A stretch of DNA of 64,000 nt from Pseudomonas wuhanensis (GCF_030687395.1 NZ_CP117430.1:4836001-4900000), one strand, 5' to 3'. Counted from the stretch's first letter, positions 34,096 through 44,437 are shown. Notes: generated by a model from the letters alone, not told the origin. Program-made: numbers and translations.

Positions 34096-34898
34096 GCGCA
34101 ATCCTGTTGGCGGCGACCTTCCCAGCGACTGAACAGATTCTTCAGCAGCGTGGCCGTGTCTTGTGGGCGTTCGAGGGGAAACATGTGCCCGCCGGGCATG
34201 GTCAAGGACTCACCCAGAGGCATGCGCCCGACGGAACGCGCGTGATGGCGCATCACCACGCGGCTCTTGTGCCCGCGAACCACCGCCAGCGGCACTTTCA
34301 ACTGCCGTGCACGACCGGGACTGGTGTGGGGCACACCGCGGTAGATACTGATTTCCGTGGCCGCATCGAAACGCAGGCGCAGCTTGCCGCCGACATTGTG
34401 CAAACCATGTTGAAGATAGGCCTCGAAGCATTCTGGATCGAAGCCACGAAACAGGGTTTTACCGGCGAAATACAAGCGCGCCGCTTCCAGATCGGCGAAC
34501 TCTTCCCGTCGCCCCAACGTGCGACCAGCCGGGGTCAGACGATCAATGAAACCGAAGCGTTTGGCGGCACGGATCACCCATTGATCGGCCCGGGTCAGCA
34601 CCGGCGAATCGAGCATCACCACGCCGCGATACAACTCAGGGCAACGCAAGGCGGCATGCAAGTGCAGCACGCCGCCAAAGGAGTGACCGACGCCCCAGAC
34701 CGGTTCGGGCTGCTGCTTGAGGTGATGAATCAGCTCATCCACCAGATTGTTCCAGTTGTCGTCCGCTGGAAAACGCGGGTCGTGGGCGTGCTGCTCCAGA
34801 TGCGTCACCTGATACTCGGGCGCCAGCGCCGCGAACAACTTGCCGTAGGTCCCCGAAGGAAAGCCATTGGCGTGGGCGAAAAATATCTGTTGCGACAT
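34092..34898 (-). CDS. alpha/beta hydrolase (second of two adjacent)
   Basis: 268 residues from MSQQIFFAHANGFPSGTYGK; ATG after GCAGGT, and the long upstream extension is not conserved-looking. Nucleophile Ser in WGVGHSFGGVLHLHAA and catalytic His in MPGGHMFPLERPQDTA. The FFAHANGFP opening is typical of a Pseudomonas/Marinobacter group of short hydrolases. Only about 30% or less resemblance to its neighbour is apparent, so it is not a recent duplication. Part of the acyl-CoA synthetase to GST gene run. Confidence 0.83.
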   Translation of the reverse strand: MSQQIFFAHANGFPSGTYGKLFAALAPEYQVTHLEQHAHDPRFPADDNWNNLVDELIHHLKQQPEPVWGVGHSFGGVLHLHAALRCPELYRGVVMLDSPVLTRADQWVIRAAKRFGFIDRLTPAGRTLGRREEFADLEAARLYFAGKTLFRGFDPECFEAYLQHGLHNVGGKLRLRFDAATEISIYRGVPHTSPGRARQLKVPLAVVRGHKSRVVMRHHARSVGRMPLGESLTMPGGHMFPLERPQDTATLLKNLFSRWEGRRQQDCA

Positions 34899-35027
34899 AC
34901 CTGCAAATCCATGAGCGAGAACGGGGGTTGATTGTCCGTAAGACCGAGTCCTACAGCAATGACCGTAACTGACAGGAATGATGACAGTCGGGTCAGGGCT
35001 ATGACCATTCAGCATCCACTGAGAACC

Positions 35028-35055
35028 TTGTGGCGAGCGAGCTCCCTCGCCACAA
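35028..35055. repeat. short palindromic REP relic
   Basis: TTGTGGCGAG and CTCGCCACAA form a single short hairpin, the minimal core of the class B REP without the usual centre. It lies in the 194-bp gap ahead of the hydrolase genes and looks like a deletion product of a doublet. Confidence 0.7.
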
Positions 35056-35092
35056 AAATTCGGCGGCCATGAATCTTTGGCTCGATCAGGAA

Positions 35093-35536
35093 TCAACGCG
35101 CCGGCGGATTCTCCCCCAACGGCACCACTGCCATGGTCAGCCGCGACACACAACTGGCCTTGCCCTCATCGCTGTTCAAACGGATATCCCAGACATGGGT
35201 GGTGCGACCAATATGAATCGCCTTGGCCACCGCCGTCACCCGCCCACTGCGCAAGCCACGCAAATGGTTGGCGTTGATTTCCAGGCCCACGCAGTAAAAC
35301 TTGCTGGCGTCGATGCACAGGAAACTGGCCATCGAGCCGACGGTTTCGGCCAGCACCACCGAGGCGCCGCCGTGCAACAAACCATAGGGCTGGTGCGTGC
35401 GATGATCAATAACCATGCTCGCGGTCAGGGACTCGTCATCGAAGGTTTCGAAGCGAATATCCAGCACTTCGCCGATGGTGTTTTTCTGGATTGCGTTCAA
35501 CTGCTCGACGTTGGGAGTGGTGCGCCACAGACTCAT
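35093..35536 (-). CDS. hotdog-fold acyl-CoA thioesterase (YdiI/MenI-like)
   Basis: 147 residues from MSLWRTTPNVEQLNAIQKNT; ATG after AAAGGAACG. The family core THQPYGLLHGGASVVLAETVGS is nearly that of E. coli YdiI, with the catalytic Glu in LAETVGS, followed by VGLEINANHLRGLRSG. YdiI cleaves aromatic and other acyl-CoAs, including DHNA-CoA; pseudomonads use ubiquinone, so a menaquinone role is unlikely here. It starts 32 bp after the acyl-CoA synthetase stop, suggesting the pair activates and releases acyl groups. Confidence 0.9.
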   Translation of the reverse strand: MSLWRTTPNVEQLNAIQKNTIGEVLDIRFETFDDESLTASMVIDHRTHQPYGLLHGGASVVLAETVGSMASFLCIDASKFYCVGLEINANHLRGLRSGRVTAVAKAIHIGRTTHVWDIRLNSDEGKASCVSRLTMAVVPLGENPPAR

Positions 35537-35568
35537 CGTTACGTTCCTTTCTTGGAGTTGTTCGTGGC

Positions 35569-37236
35569 TCAATCCTGCCACAGCACCGCCTCGCTACGCT
35601 CGCTCCATTCTTCGAAGCGCGCACCGTAAGCCGCTTCGATCATGTTGCGCTTGATCTTCAGGGTCGGTGTCAGAAAGCCGTTTTCCACCGCCCAACTGTC
35701 CTTGACCACCACCAGCCGACGCAAGCGCTCATGCCTGTCGAGGACGCCGTTGACCTCTTCCAGCAGTTTTTCCAGGCTTGAATGCAAACCCGCCCGGGCC
35801 GATCCATTGGCGTCCTGTTGACCTACCGCCGACAGCACGCACAGCCCCAGTGGTGCGCTCAGCCCATCGCCAACCACGCACACTTGTTCGATCCGCGCAT
35901 GCACCGCCAGGCGATTTTCAATCGGTGCCGGGGCAACGTATTTGCCTTTGCTGGTTTTGAAGATTTCCTTCAGGCGCCCGGTCAGGCGCAGGTTGCCTTC
36001 GGTATCTTCCTCGCCCTTGTCACCGGTACGCAGGAAACCGTCCTCGGTGATGGCTTCGGCGGTTTTCCCAGGCTCCTTGAAATAGCCGAGCATGGTCGCG
36101 CCGCTGCGCACCAGTACTTCACCAGACGGTTCGATGCGCACTTCGACTTCCGGGCATGGCTTACCGATCCAGCCCGGTTTGTTCTGACCCGGCAGGCAGA
36201 TGTGGGAATAACCGCAGCTTTCGGTCATGCCGTACACCTCCAGCACATCCAGCCCCAGTTTTTGGTACCAGAGCAGCAAGGTCTGCGGCACTGGCGCGGC
36301 GCCGGACAAGGCGATGCGCAAGGCGTCCAGCCCCAGCCCGGCGAGGACGTTGTGCCCTACCCGCTTGCCGATGAAGGGCAAGCCGAGCAGGAAGTCGAGG
36401 CGTTTTGCCGGAATCTTGCTGTAGACGCCCATCTGGAATTTGGTCCAGATCCGCGGCACGCCGAACAGCGCGGTGGGCCGGGCACGTTTTAGATCAGTGA
36501 GGAAGGTATCGAGGCTCTCGGCGAAGAACACGGTTTGCCCGGTGTAGATCGACGCCAACTCGACGAACATTCTCTCGGCGACGTGGCACAGCGGCAGGTA
36601 GGACAGCAGGCGATCCGACTCATTCAGGCCGAACAACTGCGTGCCACGGGTGGTGGCAAATCCCAGGTTGCCGAAACTGTGCATCACGCCTTTGGGCTGG
36701 CCCGTGGTGCCGGAGGTGTAAATGACGGTCGCCAGTTGATCGGCGGCGGGTTTGGGGTCGTCCTGAATCGGCGAACTGCGCTGCAGATCGGCCCAGCTGA
36801 AATCGAAGGTGCCGGCCGGGCACAGCGGCAGGCTGATGGTTGGCAGGTCGGATCTGACCCCGACGGACATGCCCGGCCAGTCATCCAGCTTGCCAATGAA
36901 CACCAGCGCGGCTTCGGAATGATCAAGCACCTGGGCCACGGAATCGGCGGTCAGATTGGGATAAAGCGGCACCGAGACATGCCCGGCCATCCAGATCGCG
37001 AGGTCGGCGATGATCCAGTGGGCGCAGTTTTTCGAGATCAATGCGATGTGGCTGCCTTGCGGCAATTCGCGAGCCCGCAGCCAGTGGGCAGCGCAGCGCG
37101 CCTGATGGCCGACATCGGCCCAGGTCAGCGTTTCGACCTGACTGCCCCCGGTCGGCTGGACCAGAAAGCGCTGGCGCGGATGACGGGCTTCGCGCTCGTA
37201 GAAGACGTCCAGTGGCAAACGAAAAGCAGCGGACAT
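35569..37236 (-). CDS. long-chain acyl-CoA synthetase (AMP-binding)
   Basis: 555 residues. Adenylating-enzyme motifs in order: P-loop YTSGTTGQPKGVMHSF (A3), LSYLPLCHVAERMF, the A5 segment VLEVYGMTESCGYSH, LRTGDKGEEDTEGNLRLTGR (A7-A8), and the catalytic Lys region near LTPTLKIKRNMIE. The overall form is that of FAA1/LACS-type bacterial fatty acyl-CoA ligases rather than FadD. No transmembrane segment. ATG follows GGGAG. First gene of the minus-strand run acyl-CoA synthetase, thioesterase, two hydrolases, GST, DUF4892. Confidence 0.9.
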   Translation of the reverse strand: MSAAFRLPLDVFYEREARHPRQRFLVQPTGGSQVETLTWADVGHQARCAAHWLRARELPQGSHIALISKNCAHWIIADLAIWMAGHVSVPLYPNLTADSVAQVLDHSEAALVFIGKLDDWPGMSVGVRSDLPTISLPLCPAGTFDFSWADLQRSSPIQDDPKPAADQLATVIYTSGTTGQPKGVMHSFGNLGFATTRGTQLFGLNESDRLLSYLPLCHVAERMFVELASIYTGQTVFFAESLDTFLTDLKRARPTALFGVPRIWTKFQMGVYSKIPAKRLDFLLGLPFIGKRVGHNVLAGLGLDALRIALSGAAPVPQTLLLWYQKLGLDVLEVYGMTESCGYSHICLPGQNKPGWIGKPCPEVEVRIEPSGEVLVRSGATMLGYFKEPGKTAEAITEDGFLRTGDKGEEDTEGNLRLTGRLKEIFKTSKGKYVAPAPIENRLAVHARIEQVCVVGDGLSAPLGLCVLSAVGQQDANGSARAGLHSSLEKLLEEVNGVLDRHERLRRLVVVKDSWAVENGFLTPTLKIKRNMIEAAYGARFEEWSERSEAVLWQD

Positions 37237-37334
37237 GCGACTTGCTCCCTTATTTCTGATCTGGAGCAAGCGTAGTCAACCGAGCAAGTGCTTGGTTGAC
37301 TATTTCACGCAAAAACCAAGAATGCCGCCGACTC

Positions 37335-37423
37335 TGTGGGAGCGTGGCTTGCCCGCGATGGCATCAACGCGGTTTCACTGATACACCGTGGTGTCTGCAT
37401 CGCGGGCAAGCCACGCTCCCACA
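37335..37423. repeat. REP doublet (class A, GTGGCTTGC variant)
   Basis: TGTGGGAGCGTGGCTTGC and GCAAGCCACGCTCCCACA flank a centre with paired ACACCGTGGTGT. It lies between sixA and the acyl-CoA synthetase gene. The arm has CCACG where most class A copies have CCCG, so it lacks the GCCCG-CT target of the insertion sequence. Confidence 0.9.
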
Positions 37424-37432
37424 AAAAGCAGG

Positions 37433-37885
37433 TTACGGGTGTTTGATGCCGTTGAGCTTCATTGCCCCGACCAGCAGTTCATCGCCCTCAAGCTCCGCCA
37501 GCCCGGCAGTGCAGACTCTCTCCGGTTCCTGCACATGGCCATGCTGCAAATAACCCAGCAGGTTGCCGACCAGCGGGTTATGGCTGACCAGCAGCGCGTG
37601 ATCCACGGACACCAACTGCTCCGCCACCGCTTGCGGATTATTGTCGGGCGTCAGCCACTCGACGGTGCGAATCTCCGGTGCAAACCCCAGCTCCTTGCGC
37701 ACCAGCATTGCGGTCTCCTGTGCTCGCAGGTAAGGGCTGGCATAAATGGCAGTCAGGTGTTTGCCCTTCAATTTGGCCGCGATGCGCTTCACCTCTTTGC
37801 ACCCCTTGTCGGTCAGCGCCCGCTCGGAGTCCGGGCGGGTACCGTGAGGTTCGGCTTCACCATGACGCAATACCCAGAGTTTCAT
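37433..37885 (-). CDS. sixA: phosphohistidine phosphatase SixA
   Basis: 150 residues with the histidine-phosphatase RHG motif containing H8 (MKLWVLRHGEAE), the early Arg-rich loop DSERALTDKGCKEV, YASPYLRAQETA, and the second catalytic His in LLVSHNPLVGNLLGY. SixA removes phosphate from phosphohistidine on Hpt or PTS-Ntr proteins; Hpt-domain proteins such as GacS are in this window but a link is only conjecture. Its ATG overlaps the DUF4389 stop as ATGA. Confidence 0.9.
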   Translation of the reverse strand: MKLWVLRHGEAEPHGTRPDSERALTDKGCKEVKRIAAKLKGKHLTAIYASPYLRAQETAMLVRKELGFAPEIRTVEWLTPDNNPQAVAEQLVSVDHALLVSHNPLVGNLLGYLQHGHVQEPERVCTAGLAELEGDELLVGAMKLNGIKHP

Positions 37886-38229
37886 AGTTTCGGTTCCTCA
37901 TCTCGGGCCGGATGCGGCGCCGGCGCCACAACGTGCGGGGCTTCACCTTCCGGTGTACGCGGCGCTGGCCAGTCGGCGAACGGCCAGGGCTTCTGGTCGC
38001 TGTGAAAGCTGCCGAAACGACCGATCTGCGCCAGAAACTGGCTCAGGCTGTCGCCGAAATTCATCAGGCTGGCGCTCGGTGCGCCATATATCAAACGATA
38101 GATCAGCTGCACCAGCACCACTGCGCCGAGGATCAATTGCGCCACTTGCCAGACCAGCACATAAACAATCATCCACAGCACCCGCAGCAGGATGGATTCG
38201 TACTTGGCTTCTACTTTCGGATCATTCAT
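37882..38229 (-). CDS. DUF4389 membrane protein
   Basis: 115 residues with one or two hydrophobic helices (about 14-45, RVLWMIVYVLVWQVAQLILG) and the DUF4389 segment LNFGDSLSQFLAQIGRF-like (here MNFGDSLSQFLAQIGRFGSF). The C-terminal 35 residues are Pro/Ala-rich. Function unknown. It lies between gpsA (30-bp gap) and sixA (4-bp overlap) and is probably transcribed with both. Confidence 0.85.
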   Translation of the reverse strand: MNDPKVEAKYESILLRVLWMIVYVLVWQVAQLILGAVVLVQLIYRLIYGAPSASLMNFGDSLSQFLAQIGRFGSFHSDQKPWPFADWPAPRTPEGEAPHVVAPAPHPARDEEPKL

Positions 38230-38259
38230 GTCTTGCTCCCTGCCCTGTAGATGGGGTGT

Positions 38260-39285
38260 TTAGTTGAAACCGCTGGTGGAGATAAAGTCGACGTCGGTTT
38301 TAGGCTCGGCACGCATCAGTAGACCGATGACCTGCTCCAGCGTGCGCCCTTCGAAGAGGATGGCATGCAATCCGGCGACCAGCGGCATATACACGCCCGC
38401 TTCCTGCGCCTTGGCCTTGAGCACCTTGAGGGTGTTCACGCCTTCGGCGACTTCGCCAAGACGCGCCACCGCATCCTCAAGGCTCAACCCCTGGCCGAGG
38501 GCAAATCCGACCTGATAGTTGCGGCTTTTCGGCGATGAGCAGGTGACGATCAAATCGCCGACCCCCGCCAGCCCCAGGAACGTCATCGGGTTGGCGCCCT
38601 GACTCACCGCGAAGCGGGTCATTTCCGCCAGTGCCCGGGTGATCAGCATGCTCTTGGTGTTTTCACCCATGCCCAATGCCACCGCCATGCCGGCGATGAT
38701 GGCGTAGACGTTTTTCAGCGCCCCGCCCAGCTCCACACCAAAGCGGTCGGCGCTGGCGTACACACGAAAGGTCTTGCCATGCAGCGCTTCCTGAACCCGT
38801 TGGCAAAGCTCTTCGTCTTCACTGGCGACCACCGTGGCGGTCAGCGCGTGTTCGGCGATTTCCCGGGCCAGATTCGGCCCGGACAGTACGCCGATGCGCG
38901 CTTGCGGAGCGATCTCTTCAAGGATCTCGCTCATCAGCTTGAACGTATGGGCTTCGATGCCTTTGGTCAGGCTCACCAGCAGTTTGCCGCGCAAACGGTC
39001 GGCGTACGGAACCAATACCGAGCGCAACGCGCTGGACGGCAGCGCGACGAAACACAGGTCGCAGGCCTCCAGGGTGGCTTGCAGGTCCGTGACCGCTTCC
39101 ACCGCCGGAAGAATCTTGATGCCTTTGAGATAACGCGGGTTCTCACGATTGACCCGAATGGCCTCGGCCTGTTCGGGGTCGCGCATCCACAGCCGGACCT
39201 GATGCCCATTCTCGGCCAGCAGATTAGCCACGGCGGTACCAAAACTTCCGCCTCCCAGGACCGCAATCGGGCGCTGTTCAGTCAT
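38260..39285 (-). CDS. gpsA: glycerol-3-phosphate dehydrogenase [NAD(P)+] GpsA
   Basis: 341 residues from [20 protein letters not shown]; the N-terminal glycine-rich loop binds NAD(P)H. Other family segments are [50 protein letters not shown] with the catalytic Lys, and [19 protein letters not shown]. Makes sn-glycerol 3-phosphate for phospholipid synthesis in the cytosol. First gene of the gpsA-DUF4389-sixA unit. Its proximity to fabAB places two lipid-precursor functions side by side. Confidence 0.94.
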   Translation of the reverse strand: MTEQRPIAVLGGGSFGTAVANLLAENGHQVRLWMRDPEQAEAIRVNRENPRYLKGIKILPAVEAVTDLQATLEACDLCFVALPSSALRSVLVPYADRLRGKLLVSLTKGIEAHTFKLMSEILEEIAPQARIGVLSGPNLAREIAEHALTATVVASEDEELCQRVQEALHGKTFRVYASADRFGVELGGALKNVYAIIAGMAVALGMGENTKSMLITRALAEMTRFAVSQGANPMTFLGLAGVGDLIVTCSSPKSRNYQVGFALGQGLSLEDAVARLGEVAEGVNTLKVLKAKAQEAGVYMPLVAGLHAILFEGRTLEQVIGLLMRAEPKTDVDFISTSGFN

Positions 39286-39481
39286 ATGCAATCCGTTAAT
39301 CCATACCAGTGGCGATGCCGGCATTATACGGAGCGGCCCGGTCGCGGCCAGCCCCAGCATCAATTACCGACACTTGTAGGAAGAAGACCAAGAAAACCGA
39401 GGAAAATGCCCACAACGTGACTGGAAAAGTCTTTGTGCTCGGTTAACATGCGCGCCAACTAATCGCTATCAAGGCCGTGCC

Positions 39482-41605
39482 GTGTCTTTTGGCTTTCCCT
39501 GTCCTCGCTCGCCGCTGGTATTAGCGCTGATCTTCAGCTCGCCATTGCTGGCCGACGACCTGTTCCTCGACAATGATCCATTGCCGCAAGTGCTGACGGC
39601 GACGCGCTTGAAGCAGTCGCCTGCGGCCGTGCCGGGGAGCATGACGGTGATCGACAGCGAACTGATCAATGCCAGCGGCGCGCGGGACATCAGCGAATTG
39701 CTGCGGCTGGTGCCGGGAATGATGGTCGGTAATATCAGCGGCAATCAGGCGGCGGTGAATTACCACGGCACCAACGCCAGCGAAGCGCGGCGCATGCAAG
39801 TGTTGATCGACGGCCGCTCGGTGTACCGCGCAGGCCTGGCCACGGTGGACTGGAGTGATATTCCGGTGGCCATGGAAGACATCGAGCGCATCGAGGTTTT
39901 CCGTGGCCCGAACACCGTCAGCTACGGCGCCAACGCGCTGATGGCGGTGGTCAATATCATCACCCGCAAACCGGCCGACAGCCACGGCACGCGGCTGAAA
40001 GTCACCCGTGGCCAGCGCGGTATCAACGATTTCTACGCCAGCCAGGGCATGGGCTGGGACAGCGGCGATTTGCGCCTGTCGTTGTCCGGCCAGCAAGACG
40101 ATGGCTTCGACTCGGATCGCACCGGCGCCGATTACCGCGACAGCCGTCGCTTGAACCGCTTCAGCCTCGCCGTCAGCCAGACGCTCAATGAAAACCAGAG
40201 CATCGACTGGCAACTGAATGCCAAGGACGGGACCAACCAGAGGCCATATACCTACCGTCCGGTGTTCTCAGGGATTACCGCCGCCGGGGACAATTCCGAC
40301 GTCATCGCCAAGGACTATGCCGGCTCACTGCGCTGGAACCTGGACATCAACCCCGATCACAGCCTTTATATTCAAGGCTCGGCGCAACACTGGGATCGTC
40401 AGCAGACCTGGCGTGCCTGCGATGCAGAGATATCCTTCAGCCCAGAGCTGACCCAACTTTGGCAGCTCAATCCCAATTACACCGAGCGTCTGGCGCGCAA
40501 CATCGCACGTTTCACCGACCGCGGCGCGCCCCCTGGCACGGCGGCGGAACAAGCCCTGGCCAATCAGGTACTGGCGCAATGGCGAAACGGTGCCAGCCAA
40601 ACGCTGTGCGGCGACATCGACCAGAGCACCCGAGAATCACGCTACGACGTCGAACTGCAAGACACCCTCAGCCTGTCCGACACCCTGCGGCTGGTCAGCG
40701 GCATGAACTATCGTTACGACCGGGCCAACTCTGAGACCTATTTCAATGGAACGCTCGACGACACCACTTGGCGAGCGTTTGGCCAACTCGAATGGCGCGC
40801 TACCGAGCACTGGTTGCTGCAAGGCGGGGCGATGTTCGAAGACACGCAATTGACCGGCAGTTCGCTGACCCCACGGGTGGCGGTCAACTACCTGATCACC
40901 CCTCGTCACGGCTTGCGCGCGGTGTATTCGGAAGCCGTCCGCTCACCGGACATGTTCGAAAACAGCGTCAACTGGAGCTATCAGGTGACCAACCTGCACC
41001 CCAGTGCCTACGGCCAGAGCAGCGCCCGCTATTTCGTCAGGACCCGTGGCCCGGGCGACCTCGAACAGGAACGCATGCGTTCCCGGGAACTGGGCTACAA
41101 CGGTTACTTCACAGAGTGGGGGCTGACGGTCGATGTAAAGCTGTTCTACGACGAAATCAACGGCATGATCAGCGAACCTCTGCGCAACAATCAGTACATC
41201 GCCAGTAACTCAAACAGTTCGCGCTTCAGCGGGACTGAAACCCAGCTGGACTGGCGCGTCGGCAGCGCCGACCGTCTGCGCCTGACCTATGCCTACGTCG
41301 ATGCCGAGGCCAGTAACCCGCTGGATGCACAACAGACCGCGCGCAACAGCGGCTCCGCCGGTTGGCTACGCAGTTGGGGCCAGGGCTGGAACAGCGCGCT
41401 CTTCTACTATGGTGCCGACGCCCTCAACGGTTATCGCTTCGAACGGGTCGACACGCGCATCGCCAAACGCGTCGGTTTGGGCAAGGCCAATCTGGAGCTG
41501 GCCGGGGTCCTCCAGCAACGCCTCGACAATCAGCCCACCACCTTCGTCGACAACAACTACGACAATCGCCGGGTGCTCTACTTCAGCGCGGAGCTGGAGT
41601 TCTAA
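39482..41605 (+). CDS. TonB-dependent outer-membrane receptor
   Basis: 707 residues from a GTG start; signal peptide of about 24 residues (ending LLADD), a TonB-box-like DPLPQVLTATRL, plug domain (about 45-160: ELLRLVPGMMVGNISGNQAA, EDIERIEVFRGPNTVSYG, NALMAVVNIITRKP), and a 22-strand barrel ending in Phe (YFSAELEF). Two cysteines (about 317 and 375) may form a loop disulfide. No siderophore or cobalamin genes are near, so the ligand is unknown. Its stop is one base before the periplasmic-protein gene, which overlaps a hybrid kinase gene, so all three form one operon. Confidence 0.9.
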   Translation: MSFGFPCPRSPLVLALIFSSPLLADDLFLDNDPLPQVLTATRLKQSPAAVPGSMTVIDSELINASGARDISELLRLVPGMMVGNISGNQAAVNYHGTNASEARRMQVLIDGRSVYRAGLATVDWSDIPVAMEDIERIEVFRGPNTVSYGANALMAVVNIITRKPADSHGTRLKVTRGQRGINDFYASQGMGWDSGDLRLSLSGQQDDGFDSDRTGADYRDSRRLNRFSLAVSQTLNENQSIDWQLNAKDGTNQRPYTYRPVFSGITAAGDNSDVIAKDYAGSLRWNLDINPDHSLYIQGSAQHWDRQQTWRACDAEISFSPELTQLWQLNPNYTERLARNIARFTDRGAPPGTAAEQALANQVLAQWRNGASQTLCGDIDQSTRESRYDVELQDTLSLSDTLRLVSGMNYRYDRANSETYFNGTLDDTTWRAFGQLEWRATEHWLLQGGAMFEDTQLTGSSLTPRVAVNYLITPRHGLRAVYSEAVRSPDMFENSVNWSYQVTNLHPSAYGQSSARYFVRTRGPGDLEQERMRSRELGYNGYFTEWGLTVDVKLFYDEINGMISEPLRNNQYIASNSNSSRFSGTETQLDWRVGSADRLRLTYAYVDAEASNPLDAQQTARNSGSAGWLRSWGQGWNSALFYYGADALNGYRFERVDTRIAKRVGLGKANLELAGVLQQRLDNQPTTFVDNNYDNRRVLYFSAELEF

Positions 41606-41606
41606 G

Positions 41607-42539
41607 ATGCAGCATCGCCCGTCACCGAAAACGCCAACCCTTGGCCGCCTGCTGGCCGGGTTGTGTCTGGTGTTTACCGGGCTGCTATGCAATCTGCCGG
41701 CACGGGCCGCTGACATTCTGCTGACCGGTGCCGAGGACAGCCCCGGCGTGCAGTCTTTCGTTCAGGCCCTCAGCGAGTTGCGCCCCACCGACAGCGTGCG
41801 CTTCCAGCCTGTCGCCAGCCTGCCGGCGCCAGGCCAACTACCCGTCGACACCCGCCTGGTTCTGCTCGACTTGCCCAGCCTCGACTGGCGCCTGCAAGAC
41901 GCACAGGGCCCGGCAACGCTGGTGCTGCGCATCAGCCGCCTGCAAGCCCGCCGACGCTTGGGCAATGAAATGCCTCCGCACCTCAGCCTGCTCTGGAGCG
42001 ATCCGCCGCTGGACCGACAGTTGCGCCTGACCCGATTGCTTCTGCCTGAGGCCCGGCGGGTCGGCGTGCTGTTCGACAGCCACAGCGAATTCTTGTTGAA
42101 GGAACTGCGTCAGGCCGCCCTGCCCCTGGGCCTTGAAGTGGTCACCGAGCGTTGGGATAACACCCATGACAGCCGCCCCTTGCAGGCCCTGCTGAAGAAC
42201 AGTGATGTGCTGCTGGGCCTGGACGACCCTGATCTGTACAACCCGAAAACCGTGAAAAACCTGCTGCTCAGCAGCTATGCGCGGCAACTGGCGCTGATCG
42301 GTCCCAACGCAGCCTTCGTCAGGGCTGGGAGCCTGGCCAGTACTTACAGCGACCAGAGCGATTGGCTGAAGATTCTCGACGAGCTGCTCGACCGCCCCTC
42401 GAGCACCTGGCCGCGCGCACTGTATCCGCAACACTTCAAGGTCTTAAGCAACCCGCAAGTGACTCGTTCATTAAGTATTGAACCGATGAATGAGGCCTCT
42501 GTCGCAACACAGCTGGCCGAAGGAGAACGCCGCCCATGA
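41607..42539 (+). CDS. ABC-type periplasmic substrate-binding-like protein (no ABC genes nearby)
   Basis: 310 residues: signal segment (about 14-34, ending ARA), then two alpha/beta lobes typical of TrpX/YtrF-like binding proteins ([60 protein letters not shown]). No permease or ATPase gene is present. Placed one base after a TonB receptor gene and overlapping a hybrid kinase gene by ATGA, so it more likely presents a ligand to the kinase than feeds a transporter. Ligand unknown. Confidence 0.8.
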   Translation: MQHRPSPKTPTLGRLLAGLCLVFTGLLCNLPARAADILLTGAEDSPGVQSFVQALSELRPTDSVRFQPVASLPAPGQLPVDTRLVLLDLPSLDWRLQDAQGPATLVLRISRLQARRRLGNEMPPHLSLLWSDPPLDRQLRLTRLLLPEARRVGVLFDSHSEFLLKELRQAALPLGLEVVTERWDNTHDSRPLQALLKNSDVLLGLDDPDLYNPKTVKNLLLSSYARQLALIGPNAAFVRAGSLASTYSDQSDWLKILDELLDRPSSTWPRALYPQHFKVLSNPQVTRSLSIEPMNEASVATQLAEGERRP

Positions 42540-44437
42540 CCTTCCGTCGCGGTTGGGACATCAATACCCGCACCCAGATCATCAGCCTGGGCCCGGCCCT
42601 GTTGCTGACGTTGCTGCTGATCAGTTTTTTCACCTTCGTGCGGATCCAGGACCTGCGTCAGGAACTCAATCACACCGGTCAGCTGATCGCCAATCAACTG
42701 GCGCCGGCCACCGAATACGGGGTAATTTCGGGCAACAACGAGGTGCTCGAAAGTTTGCTCAAGGCCACTCTGGCCACGCCCAACGTGCGTTTTCTGGAAG
42801 TACAGGACAGCGCCAACCGGATTCTGGTGTACGTCGAGCAGCCGTCGGAAGCCCACAACCGCTCGCATCAGGTCGAAGTGTTCCAGGCACCGGTGCGCCT
42901 GCAACGCATCGCGCTCAACAATGACTTCTTCCAGAACAGCCGTACCGTCGCCAGCGCGCCAGGAGAGGATTATCTGGGCCGGGTGATTGTCGGCCTGTCC
43001 AATGACGCCTTCAACCAGCGCCAGCAGGAAATCCTCTTCAAGGCCGGGATCCTCGCCTTGTTCGCTCTGCTGTTTACGTTCCTGCTGGCCCGGCGTCTGG
43101 CTGGCAGCCTGTCGCAACCGATCCACGACATCGGCAATGCGGTCAAGGCGATCCAGAAAGGCGACTACAAAACGCCCCTGCCGATTGTCGACGACACTGA
43201 ACTGGGCGCCCTGTCGCAGCACATCAACAACCTTGCCCAAGGCCTTGAGCAAGCCAGTCGCGAACAGCATCAGGCCATGGCGCAATTGATCCAGACCCGC
43301 GAGGAAGCGGAAAAGGCCAACAACGCCAAATCAGATTTCCTCGCGATGATGAGTCACGAATTGCGCACGCCGATGAATGGCGTGCTGGGCATGCTGCAAC
43401 TGCTGGAAACCACCGAGATGACCGAGGAGCAGATCGAGTACGCGGCGCTGGCTTCGGAATCCACCGAACACCTGCTCAAAGTGATCAACGACATTCTCGA
43501 TTTCTCGCGCATCGAGCGTTCGGAACTGGAGTTGGAGCACATTCCATTCAACCTCGCGGAGCTGATCGGCAGTTGCGCCCAGTCGTTCCAGCACAGCGCG
43601 GCGCAACGCGGGCTAGAACTGCAACTGCGGATACCCGAGGACATGCGCGCCCTTCAGGTTCAAGGCGATCCGACGCGGATCCGGCAAATTCTGGTCAATC
43701 TGGTCGGCAACGCGCTGAAATTCACCGAACGGGGCCGCGTCACGATCGAATCGCAGTGGCAGTCCCTGGATCACGAACTGCTGTGGTTCACCTGCACTGT
43801 GCGCGACAGCGGAATCGGCATCCCGCCCGAAAGCCTGGAATTGATGTTCAACGCGTTCCAGCAAGCCGACAGTTCTATTTCAAGACGTTACGGGGGCACC
43901 GGACTGGGGCTGCCGATTGCCCGCACTCTGGCTGAGCGGATGGGCGGCACCTTGCGCGCTCAGAGCGAAGAAGGCGTTGGCTCGGTGTTCACCCTGGAAA
44001 TTCCTTTGGCTCTGTACAAGCAGCCACTGCCGGTGCCGACGCCACGAGGACATACCGGCAATGATCACGGCGAAGGTCGCGATGTGCTGCTGGTGGAGGA
44101 CAACGCGGTCAACCGCACCGTTGTCGAAGCAATGTTGCGCAGTCTGGGCTTTACTGTCAGCGTCGTCACCGATGGGGCACAAGCGGTGCGTAGCGCCGAG
44201 AGCCTGATTTTCGACGCGATTCTGATGGACTGCCGACTGCCGGTCATCGACGGCTACGAGGCCACCCGACAGATCCGCCGACTGCCCGGCTGTGCTGACG
44301 TGCCGATCATCGCCCTGACGGCCAATGCCTTGCAGGGCGACCGTGAAGCCTGTTTATCGGCGGGAATGAACGATTACCTGGCCAAGCCCTTCAAACGCAC
44401 TGATCTGCAGCAAATTCTGCAGCGATGGGTGCAGTAG
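42536..44437 (+). CDS. hybrid sensor histidine kinase, positioned like PA1611
   Basis: 633 residues: transmembrane helix (about 14-36), periplasmic domain (about 38-165), second helix (about 168-188), HAMP ([18 protein letters not shown]), coiled coil, HisKA with H274 in [16 protein letters not shown], HATPase ([20 protein letters not shown]), and a C-terminal receiver with D565 in [12 protein letters not shown]. No Hpt domain, so it needs a separate phosphotransfer protein. Immediately upstream of fabAB, as the RetS-interacting kinase PA1611 is in P. aeruginosa (from memory). Here, however, it is coupled to a receptor and a binding protein. Confidence 0.9.
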   Translation: MTFRRGWDINTRTQIISLGPALLLTLLLISFFTFVRIQDLRQELNHTGQLIANQLAPATEYGVISGNNEVLESLLKATLATPNVRFLEVQDSANRILVYVEQPSEAHNRSHQVEVFQAPVRLQRIALNNDFFQNSRTVASAPGEDYLGRVIVGLSNDAFNQRQQEILFKAGILALFALLFTFLLARRLAGSLSQPIHDIGNAVKAIQKGDYKTPLPIVDDTELGALSQHINNLAQGLEQASREQHQAMAQLIQTREEAEKANNAKSDFLAMMSHELRTPMNGVLGMLQLLETTEMTEEQIEYAALASESTEHLLKVINDILDFSRIERSELELEHIPFNLAELIGSCAQSFQHSAAQRGLELQLRIPEDMRALQVQGDPTRIRQILVNLVGNALKFTERGRVTIESQWQSLDHELLWFTCTVRDSGIGIPPESLELMFNAFQQADSSISRRYGGTGLGLPIARTLAERMGGTLRAQSEEGVGSVFTLEIPLALYKQPLPVPTPRGHTGNDHGEGRDVLLVEDNAVNRTVVEAMLRSLGFTVSVVTDGAQAVRSAESLIFDAILMDCRLPVIDGYEATRQIRRLPGCADVPIIALTANALQGDREACLSAGMNDYLAKPFKRTDLQQILQRWVQ

